64,000 nt of DNA from Bacillota bacterium LX-D. Lineage in GTDB: Bacteria > Bacillota > DUOV01 > Zhaonellaceae. The notes beneath the pieces are model-generated. The model ran no database searches, was not told the origin of the DNA, and saw nothing but the letters and a program-made list of their open reading frames with translations. Position 1 is the stretch's first letter. The number at the start of each line of letters is the position of its first letter. This document shows positions 58,627-64,000 of this stretch, in pieces. A program made the translations under genes and the position numbers. Location of the stretch: NCBI GenBank assembly GCA_031628995.1, contig JAVLUO010000001.1, forward strand, positions 310,001-374,000, read 5' to 3'.

Positions 58627-59147
58627 ATCATTCGCTTCTCCTTCTGCCTAAAGGGTAATTCTCCACCCTTCAATTTTGCTGTCGCCTTAGTTTCCGCTGT
58701 TTTAGTCCATACTAGATCATGACATTTAACATAAATATGCCAAATAACGCTAGCTAGGACTATAAAAGTTAATTTCTCATGAACGTAAAGTGCAAAGGCT
58801 GCAGCCTTCATATTCGAGTCCATACATATCCAAATTATAACCCCTGTAATAATAAAGATTAGAGTAGTAATCAAAGTAAACAACTGATATCCACTTCTGC
58901 CGATTACAAGCCAGGGTAATCTATCTTGCTTATTTTTTATTATTCTAATCACTTCATATGCTATGACTATGAACGTTAGTAAAACATATACTGCCGCAAC
59001 AGTTCTATGTATGTAATCTGCTGTGGATATATCGTAATTTAAGATCCAACCATATTTGGCGCCTACCATTGTTAATCCGCTTAGTGCCAATATTGCAAAA
59101 ACAATTGCCCATAACCAATGAATCACAAAGTCAAATCTAATCTTCAA
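58623..59147 (-). CDS. Cytochrome b561-like membrane protein
   Basis: This 174-residue protein has four membrane helices. Histidines suited to bind heme lie in VIHWLWAIVFAIL (His 10), ADYIHRTVAAVYVLL (near 47), YVHEKLTFIVLASVIWHIY (near 126 and 140) and KCHDLV. The pattern resembles di-heme cytochrome b561 / Ni-hydrogenase b-subunit (PF01292) proteins. It would carry electrons across or along the membrane, the only obvious redox component of the cluster. Its C-terminus overlaps the next gene. Confidence 0.8.
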   Translation of the reverse strand: MKIRFDFVIHWLWAIVFAILALSGLTMVGAKYGWILNYDISTADYIHRTVAAVYVLLTFIVIAYEVIRIIKNKQDRLPWLVIGRSGYQLFTLITTLIFIITGVIIWICMDSNMKAAAFALYVHEKLTFIVLASVIWHIYVKCHDLVWTKTAETKATAKLKGGELPFRQKEKRMI

Positions 59148-59160
59148 GTCTCAACATCCT

Positions 59161-59814
59161 TTATTCGATTTGCTGATTATTTTCTCCGTAATTATTATCC
59201 TGAGGTTTTTGCTCCTCGTCTATTGCCGTATTATTAATTTTTGAAAAATTCATGTTGCCATCAATATACCTTTTAACGTATGCAATTAGGGCAAATATTA
59301 AAGATATAATTAATACGATTGATAGTATGTTAATAAGTAATATAAAAATACTCGAAAAACTAAATGCTGTTGTATAACCCATACCCATATTGGTATGCAT
59401 GTTCATATTATATCCCGTCAAGGGCTGCATAAAGCTATTTACTAACATAAGGATCACTACGATACCAATTACTGATATACCTATTACCGTTACAATTTTT
59501 AAAATAGGATCAGCATTGATATAATTGATAATTTGTTGCTTATTGTCCTTAAAGAAATTGTTTTTAATCCAAATAACCAATCCAGCTACTAAAGCTACCA
59601 CTAGTATTAACATAAAAAATTTGATTAATAATGCTAATAATCCTGTTAAAAGGCTGCCAAGAGAGTAACCATATCCACCCATAGCCATGTGCTCTCCATT
59701 CATCATACTCCTACCTCCTGTCAGTAAATTGAACAATAATCCAAAAGTTATTGTACCTAATAAAATTACCAGTATTGTTCGAAAAATAGGATCCTGTTTT
59801 TCATTTGACGTCAT
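59161..59814 (-). CDS. Three- to four-helix membrane protein, cluster paralogue A2
   Basis: This 217-residue membrane protein is paralogous to the one at 61436. Both have LLIKFxMIxxVxAL, VxWIKNxF, xDPILKVVxT and a final helical segment before a polar tail, here SKINNTAIDEEQKPQDNN. It has Met-rich loops NGEHMAMGGYG and NMNMHTNMGMG. It lies one base beyond the stop of the gene at 59816. Function unknown; the shared design suggests the two copies anchor equivalent complexes. Confidence 0.7.
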   Translation of the reverse strand: MTSNEKQDPIFRTILVILLGTITFGLLFNLLTGGRSMMNGEHMAMGGYGYSLGSLLTGLLALLIKFFMLILVVALVAGLVIWIKNNFFKDNKQQIINYINADPILKIVTVIGISVIGIVVILMLVNSFMQPLTGYNMNMHTNMGMGYTTAFSFSSIFILLINILSIVLIISLIFALIAYVKRYIDGNMNFSKINNTAIDEEQKPQDNNYGENNQQIE

Positions 59815-59815
59815 T

Positions 59816-60835
59816 TTATTTCACCTTCTCTAAAGATAGTTCAGTTTCCATATTTTTCTCGGTTTTATTTTTTTTGATCATACTTAATACTGCTCCTAAT
59901 ATGCCACCTATCAGACCTAAAAGCATTATTACAAGGATAATTGAAAATATAGTTTGAATGCTAAAATATCCATTATTACCCATTGACATTTGGTTACCCA
60001 TAGTCATAGTGTTTTGAGCTTGGGTTGATGCTTGTACCATTTGATTCATAAAATCCTGCTTAAGCCTGTTTAATACAACCATTCCCTGAGCAAGTTTATA
60101 TATGCCCTGATGTAATTGTCTCATTTCCTGAACATTATATTCATAACCATTCGGCGATCCGTATGGGTTAACATTTATCAACGTAGAGGCTTGATCAAGC
60201 ATATTCATAGCAAATGTTAACTTAGTTCTATTTTGTAGAGCCAAGTTATATTTTGCCACATACGTATCGTAGGTTGGCATACTCGGTTCGGCTATAGCCG
60301 CCTGACTTATAAGATCATCGTTTAAATCATTTAAATATGAAAGACTTTGCGCTAAAACAAAAATGCCATTGTGTACTTGTTGAAGTGCGTTTTGGTCATA
60401 AACATAACTTTTGTTTTGTTGGTTTGTATCAGCTTTCCCAGTTGAAGTAGCTGCAGGTGTTTGGGTACTAGAATTGCCTGTAGGTGCTATATTTATTGAA
60501 TTATTACCACTAGGATATATATTAGTTGTTCCATTACCTTGATTAGTTCCATTCGTTGAGTTAGGTACAGTTGTTTGAGAATACGGATCAATGGTTATTT
60601 GATCAATAGCTTGATTAATTAAACTAAGCGCTTGATTCATTTTATCTTTGTTTTGTATTGCAATTGTATTCAAAGGTACGTTATTTTTTTGGTTCTGATT
60701 TGTATTATTATCTGAAGTCATATTCATACCCATATGCGTACCATTCATCTTGAAATAGGACCATCCTAAATAACCTATTCCCCCCACAATAATAAGAATT
60801 AAAAAGAACCCAATTATGTTTTTTAAGAGTTTCAT
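59816..60835 (-). CDS. Membrane protein with duplicated helical repeat (DPYS/NPYG, HxGIxxLAQ)
   Basis: The product is about 339 residues. I start at the ATG at 60835 after GGGAGTG. It has an N-terminal membrane anchor (residues about 8–27), a Met/Asn segment, two related helical units and a C-terminal membrane helix (about 292–315). Unit 1 has MNQALSLINQAIDQITIDPYS and QVHNGIFVLAQSLSYLNDLN; unit 2 has TFAMNMLDQASTLINVNPYG and QLHQGIYKLAQGMVVLNRLK. A T/N/G-rich linker with TGN repeats lies inside unit 1. I know no named family with this duplication. Confidence 0.7.
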   Translation of the reverse strand: MKLLKNIIGFFLILIIVGGIGYLGWSYFKMNGTHMGMNMTSDNNTNQNQKNNVPLNTIAIQNKDKMNQALSLINQAIDQITIDPYSQTTVPNSTNGTNQGNGTTNIYPSGNNSINIAPTGNSSTQTPAATSTGKADTNQQNKSYVYDQNALQQVHNGIFVLAQSLSYLNDLNDDLISQAAIAEPSMPTYDTYVAKYNLALQNRTKLTFAMNMLDQASTLINVNPYGSPNGYEYNVQEMRQLHQGIYKLAQGMVVLNRLKQDFMNQMVQASTQAQNTMTMGNQMSMGNNGYFSIQTIFSIILVIMLLGLIGGILGAVLSMIKKNKTEKNMETELSLEKVK

Positions 60836-60941
60836 TTCAATCACTCCCATAGCACAAAATCTAATTTAGCTGTTTATGGTATTATGATTTATGAATCGTT
60901 TAATTATTCAAAGTATTTTATATAGATATACTTAGCTAAAG

Positions 60942-60986
60942 AAAAATATAGGTTATTAGCGACACTAAGCCAATAACCTATATTTT
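60942..60986 (-). terminator. Terminator splitting the Met-rich cluster into two units
   Basis: A 14-base perfect stem, ending AGGTTATT/AATAACCT, with a 14-base loop is followed by TTTTTC on the minus strand, directly after the stop of the Met-rich gene at 60996. Confidence 0.85.
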
Positions 60987-60995
60987 GATTTAAAA

Positions 60996-61397
60996 TTACA
61001 TCATACCCATGCTACCTTGCATGTTCATACTACCATTACTCATATTACCCATATTCATATTATCCATCATCATTCCGCCATTACTCATATTGCCCATCGG
61101 CATATTCATCATGTTCATTCCATTCCCCATCATGCCGCCTTGCATTTGGTTCATTGTGTTATTCATCATTTGCATTCTTTGATTTTGCATATTCATCATG
61201 TTCATATCATGCCCCATCATGTTACTTTGCATCTGGTTCATTGAATTATTCATCATATTTCCCTGCATCTGCATTCCTTGGTATGGCATGTACATACCAT
61301 TTGTTCCCCCTGAAGAGGTAAATGCTAAGATGACTGCTGTTATAATTATTCCCACGAAAGAAAGAAGAGCCAATTTTAACCACGAGTTATTATACAT
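60996..61397 (-). CDS. Methionine-rich membrane-anchored protein
   Basis: This 133-residue protein starts at the ATG at 61397 behind AGGGGGTAGG. The first 30 residues, YNNSWLKLALLSFVGIIITA and on, are a membrane anchor nearly the same as in the protein from 57805. The remaining about 100 residues carry 38 methionines, with motifs MMNNSMNQMQ and NMMNMPMGNM plus Asn, Gly and Gln and almost no charge. Thioether-rich tails like this bind Cu(I) or Ag(I) in known periplasmic proteins (general knowledge). A role in copper handling or redox protection is inferred. Confidence 0.75.
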   Translation of the reverse strand: MYNNSWLKLALLSFVGIIITAVILAFTSSGGTNGMYMPYQGMQMQGNMMNNSMNQMQSNMMGHDMNMMNMQNQRMQMMNNTMNQMQGGMMGNGMNMMNMPMGNMSNGGMMMDNMNMGNMSNGSMNMQGSMGMM

Positions 61398-61435
61398 AAA
61401 CCTACCCCCTTGTTTTTTAAACAACATATTTATAC

Positions 61436-61945
61436 TTAATTTTCCATTTCAGTACTTGCATTTTCAATGAAATTATCCCTTTCAGCAGTCACTTCTCTTT
61501 TTAAAAAATTTAAATGACCCGCTTCATATTGGTTTTTAAGATACGTGATTACAGCACCAATTATTGAGACAACTAAAACAAATGAAAGGATATTTATTAA
61601 AATTGTCAATATACCAGCTATATTAAACGAAGATTGAAAACCGCCCATGTGATTATTCATATGAAAATTGAATCCTAGGCCAGGCTGAGTTATACTATTT
61701 ATTAAAGTCAGCACCAGAATAATGCCTAGAATTGAAACACTTACAGTTGCAACAACCTTCAAAATAGGATCATTTTTTAAAGATTGATGATATTCGCTTT
61801 TTTCACTTACAAAATAGTTTTTAATCCAAACAACAGCTCCAAAAATTAAGGCTCCGACAAACACTATCATTAGGAATTTTATTAGCAATACAAGTAACAA
61901 TCCTAAATAGTTACCAGATGAAAATCCAAAACTCATACCACTCAT
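61436..61945 (-). CDS. Membrane protein, cluster paralogue A1
   Basis: This 169-residue protein has three membrane segments and starts at the ATG at 61945 behind AGGAGGGTACTT. It shares the pattern LLIKFLMIVFVGALIFGAV, VWIKNYFV, KNDPILKVVATVS and INILSFVLVVSIIGAVI with the 59161 protein. The loop LGFNFHMNNHMGGF holds His and Met. It is 38 bp upstream of the Met-rich gene at 60996, giving the same order (membrane protein then Met-rich protein) as in the second module. Confidence 0.72.
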   Translation of the reverse strand: MSGMSFGFSSGNYLGLLLVLLIKFLMIVFVGALIFGAVVWIKNYFVSEKSEYHQSLKNDPILKVVATVSVSILGIILVLTLINSITQPGLGFNFHMNNHMGGFQSSFNIAGILTILINILSFVLVVSIIGAVITYLKNQYEAGHLNFLKREVTAERDNFIENASTEMEN

Positions 61946-61983
61946 AAGTACCCTCCTCTTTTATAAAATGAATTAATAACCTG

Positions 61984-62085
61984 CTACATAGGCATATTAG
62001 GATCCATAGTCAAATAGTGAATGCCAACACCAGCAATGACTAATACTGCTAAAATAGCTAAAATTATAATGATTTTTTTACTCAC
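61984..62085 (-). CDS. 33-residue single-helix membrane peptide heading the Met-rich cluster
   Basis: The frame encodes SKKIIIILAILAVLVIAGVG, a single membrane helix, followed by IHYLTMDPNMPM. A GTG at 62085 is seven bases after AGGGAGGTG; an in-frame ATG at 62091 directly abuts that site. The strong ribosome-binding site, hydrophobicity and Met-rich end fit its neighbours. It is probably the first gene of the unit. Confidence 0.65.
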   Translation of the reverse strand: MSKKIIIILAILAVLVIAGVGIHYLTMDPNMPM

Positions 62086-62091
62086 AAACAT

Positions 62092-62420
62092 CACCTCCCT
62101 ACTTGTTTATTTATAGGATATTATGGGATACTCTTAAACTATTTTTTTAACACCTCTTTCTTATGCTTTAAGTATAAAATAATTTTTTGAAGATTTTATG
62201 AAGGATATTTGAATATTTATAGTTTTTATTATTCTTTCTTTAGTAGGAATTTTAATCATTGTCAATCAAAAACTACAAAAAAAAGCTGTGAATTAGCAAA
62301 TTAAAATAGCTCCTCATTTTCATCCTAAATTAGGGTAAATTGCAAAATAAGTTAAAAAAATTTTATTTTGTATTAGCCTACGGTAAAGCAGATTTCACAT
62401 TGTCACGCTTTTTTAGGGTA
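62092..62420. other. AT-rich non-coding region upstream of the Met-rich cluster
   Basis: About 330 very AT-rich bases lie between the small peptide gene and the ATPase remnant. They should contain the minus-strand promoter for the cluster. A short plus-strand hydrophobic frame around 62200–62295 is interrupted by TGA and is not convincing. I see no riboswitch or operator I can name. Confidence 0.4.
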
Positions 62421-62446
62421 AAAAATTAACCGGGAAATACCCGGTT
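62421..62446. terminator. Bidirectional terminator downstream of the ATPase remnant
   Basis: AACCGGG/CCCGGTT, a seven-base stem with a five-base loop, has A-rich sequence on the left and T-rich on the right, so it can act on either strand. Confidence 0.8.
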
Positions 62447-62452
62447 TTTAGT

Positions 62453-62842
62453 TTAAATACCTACTTCCTGAGCGGACTTAATAACCGCCTCTTCATCAAT
62501 ACCTTCCATTCTTTTCCGGCATCCATAAAGCAGGCAGTTAGTGGCTAAATTGTTGATTAGCCTCGTCCAACCCCTGGAAAGGGTGGCAATAGCTTCTACA
62601 GCTGCAGGAGAAAATATTTCAAATTTAGCACCTGCTAACTCCAGGTGGTGTAAAATATAATTTTTCACCTCTTCTTTATCCAAGGGCATTACCTTGTAAC
62701 GCATGATGACCCGTTGATTTAAAGACTGATTATGGGATAAAGAGTCTTTAAGGTAATTAAGCCGTGCTGTTAATACTTGCTCTAGTTTCTCCGGATCAAA
62801 GGGAACCTCAATCTGTTGCCCAATAAACTGGGGGGTGCGGAT
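62453..62842 (-). pseudogene. Truncated ExeA/TniB-like AAA ATPase remnant
   Basis: From a stop-bounded, start-less frame at 62842, the sequence reads RTPQFIGQQIEVPFDPEKLE, KDSLSHNQSLNQRVIMRYKV, PLDKEEVKNYILHHLELAGA and AIATLSRGWTRLINNLATNC. This is the C-terminal third of an ExeA-type ATPase, a family often encoded with transposases. The Walker A and B region is absent. An ATG at 62704 could start an 83-residue protein but has no good ribosome-binding site. It is a likely relic of a mobile element. Confidence 0.6.
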
Positions 62843-62921
62843 CTACATAACTTTACTCGCCATAAATTTTTTAATCTTAGAAATGAAATTATGTTTAATT
62901 CGGCACTTTATCTTAAAACTT

Positions 62922-63395
62922 TTAAATTAACAAAGAAAGCTTCGGACTTGTCTTTTTCCACTCACGAGTAGTGTAAAGCACTAGATACTGATCAATACCA
63001 GTTCTATCTGCAATGATTTTTATTACATTCTCAATTTCCTCTTTATCCCGCCCATGTATCATACTATAAAAATTGTAAGGCCATAAAGTTGAAGGTCTTC
63101 TTTCGTAAATATGACTTATATTATGAAATAGGCACATCATTTCAACCAGCTGATTAATTTTTTCCTTTGAAACTATCCATGAAATTAAACCATTGTAAGT
63201 GTAATCCGTATTGTAATGATATATTATAGGGGAAATGCGTTTTAAGTAACCGAACTGCTTCATCTTCTTCAATCTCAGCAACAGTTCTTCCTCAGTAATA
63301 TTTAGTTCTTGACTTAAACATTTATATAAATCTGGGTCTAATGTTATATCTTCAGAAAGATAACTGATAATATCTTTGTCAATATGATCAAGCAA
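62922..63395 (-). CDS. ahbB: Siroheme decarboxylase subunit (AhbB-like, Lrp/AsnC fold)
   Basis: This 157-residue protein has an N-terminal winged helix of AsnC type and a RAM-like C-terminal domain. The motif ISHIYERRPSTLWPYNFYSMIHG is typical of the AhbB/NirL-type siroheme decarboxylase subunit, which with its partner removes two carboxyl groups from siroheme. The start is a TTG at 63395 after AAGGGG. It is adjacent to the AhbA-like gene, in an operon with a radical SAM enzyme. A role as a plain DNA-binding regulator is less likely. Confidence 0.85.
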   Translation of the reverse strand: MLDHIDKDIISYLSEDITLDPDLYKCLSQELNITEEELLLRLKKMKQFGYLKRISPIIYHYNTDYTYNGLISWIVSKEKINQLVEMMCLFHNISHIYERRPSTLWPYNFYSMIHGRDKEEIENVIKIIADRTGIDQYLVLYTTREWKKTSPKLSLLI

Positions 63396-63416
63396 TTATA
63401 TTACCCCTTTGATGTT

Positions 63417-63869
63417 TTAAAAAGAAAAATAAACATTTACCTTATGTTTACAAATGGAAGGTAAATTAACTATATCATTAACCCCAGTCTTTTTTTTAAT
63501 TTCATCAAAGATTTTTTCCAATTCATGCTCATTAGGAGCCATTAATGTAAACCAAATATTAAATTCATGCTCTCTTTGATAATTATGAGTAACACCGGGG
63601 TATTCATTAATAATTTTTATGATTTCTTGGATATTATCATTAGCTTTAATTCCCACCAGGGTACTAACAATTCCGAATTTTTGAACATCAAAAATCCCCC
63701 CCACCCTTCGAATAAAACCATTTTGTTTCAATCTTACAAGGCATTTTACGACTTCATCTTCTGTTAATCCAATAGCTTTAGCAACTTTACGAAAAGGTCT
63801 TGGTTCCAGTGGTATTCCCTTCTGTGTTTCATTAAGTACTATTCTTTCTATAGTGCTGAGTTTAACCAT
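63417..63869 (-). CDS. ahbA: Siroheme decarboxylase subunit (AhbA-like, Lrp/AsnC fold)
   Basis: This 150-residue partner of the previous protein has an N-terminal AsnC-type HTH ([20 protein letters not shown] then [13 protein letters not shown]). A C-terminal domain with [19 protein letters not shown] corresponds to the H-x-Y-x-R-x-x-x-x-N-x-W-F motif of AhbA. Its ATG overlaps the stop of the radical SAM gene. Together these genes implement the siroheme-dependent route to heme. Confidence 0.85.
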   Translation of the reverse strand: MVKLSTIERIVLNETQKGIPLEPRPFRKVAKAIGLTEDEVVKCLVRLKQNGFIRRVGGIFDVQKFGIVSTLVGIKANDNIQEIIKIINEYPGVTHNYQREHEFNIWFTLMAPNEHELEKIFDEIKKKTGVNDIVNLPSICKHKVNVYFSF

Positions 63870-64000
63870 GAACTATTTCCTCCAAGCACCAATGATCTTC
63901 CTGAAGAAAGTCACCCGTATCATAATAAGCCCGTGCCCTGCAGCCTCCACATAATTGATTATATAAGCATTTGCCGCATTTTCCTTTATAATTGCTAAAA
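63862..64000 (-). CDS. Radical SAM/SPASM enzyme of the ahb operon, C-terminus only
   Basis: Only the last about 45 codons are in the window. They show [20 protein letters not shown] then [12 protein letters not shown], the SPASM-type auxiliary cluster cysteines of AhbC/AhbD/NirJ-like enzymes that act after siroheme decarboxylation. The frame runs off the right edge. Which of AhbC or AhbD it is cannot be decided from this tail. Confidence 0.8.
   Translation of the reverse strand, partial: FSNYKGKCGKCLYNQLCGGCRARAYYDTGDFLQEDHWCLEEIVHG

Noticed and set aside
62195-62300. Plus-strand small hydrophobic frame with an in-frame TGA (possible selenocysteine)
   Set aside because: No ribosome-binding site and no SECIS-like hairpin seen after the TGA; more likely chance in AT-rich DNA.

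Overview
The window reads as a low-GC, endospore-forming, anaerobic member of the Bacillota (class Clostridia). The main evidence is the cotJABC spore-coat operon, a Spo0E-like small protein, the acpS–nnr–alr–mazEF order typical of Firmicutes, strong AGGAGG ribosome-binding sites with frequent TTG/GTG starts, ECF-type vitamin transporters, a tungsten-type aldehyde:ferredoxin oxidoreductase and the siroheme (ahb) route to heme. I cannot name a species. No rRNA, tRNA or CRISPR array was seen.

Layout. 1–8 kb: a minus-strand run from acpS through NAD(P)HX repair, alanine racemase, MazEF, a class-I-amidotransferase-like hydrolase and NIF3 to a truncated amidohydrolase. 8–21 kb: ion and phosphate transport (FetAB-like ABC, CaCA exchanger, PiT + DUF47), cotJABC, a PAS-GGDEF-HD-GYP signalling protein, cyclopropane fatty acid synthase, a degenerate ArsM-like protein, a lytic transglycosylase and DUF421/DUF4363. 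21–26.5 kb: a selenium-type cluster, divergently arranged, with a cysteine-desulfurase-like enzyme, a 2-hydroxyacyl-CoA-dehydratase-type pair and DUF3343 on one strand and YedE/YedF/DUF3343 on the other. 26.6–33.4 kb: VanW and orphan genes, Hsp20, nitroreductases (one broken) and several gene scars.

33.4–44.7 kb is a cobalamin island. Two nearly identical cobalamin riboswitches head cbiZ and a seven-gene operon. That operon encodes an S-layer-anchored protein with a transcobalamin-like architecture (alpha/alpha repeats plus DUF4430), a DUF4430 lipoprotein, EcfT, a fused double EcfA, two paralogous S components and a second secreted alpha/alpha-repeat protein. I read it as a capture, hand-off and import chain for corrinoids, with CbiZ remodelling imported cobinamides. 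44.9–47.4 kb carries a preQ1-I riboswitch followed by a second dehydratase-type/activase pair and queT, which links this ATP-driven radical-reductase chemistry to queuosine-precursor salvage.

47.4–57 kb holds a Spo0E-like gene, a TPP-riboswitch thiamine salvage operon (thiD-cytX-thiM-thiE), an AOR–MoaD–ThiF-like cluster whose ThiF-like gene has an in-frame amber codon, and a pyridoxine-type kinase with an ECF S component. 57.3–62.1 kb is an unusual minus-strand cluster of methionine-rich and other small membrane proteins around a cytochrome-b561-like protein, built partly from two related modules; I know no named system with this content. The window ends with an ATPase remnant and the ahb genes. 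Scars are frequent: a topoisomerase fragment, a collapsed GntR–ABC locus, an ECF S-component tail, an IS3 fragment and an ATPase fragment.
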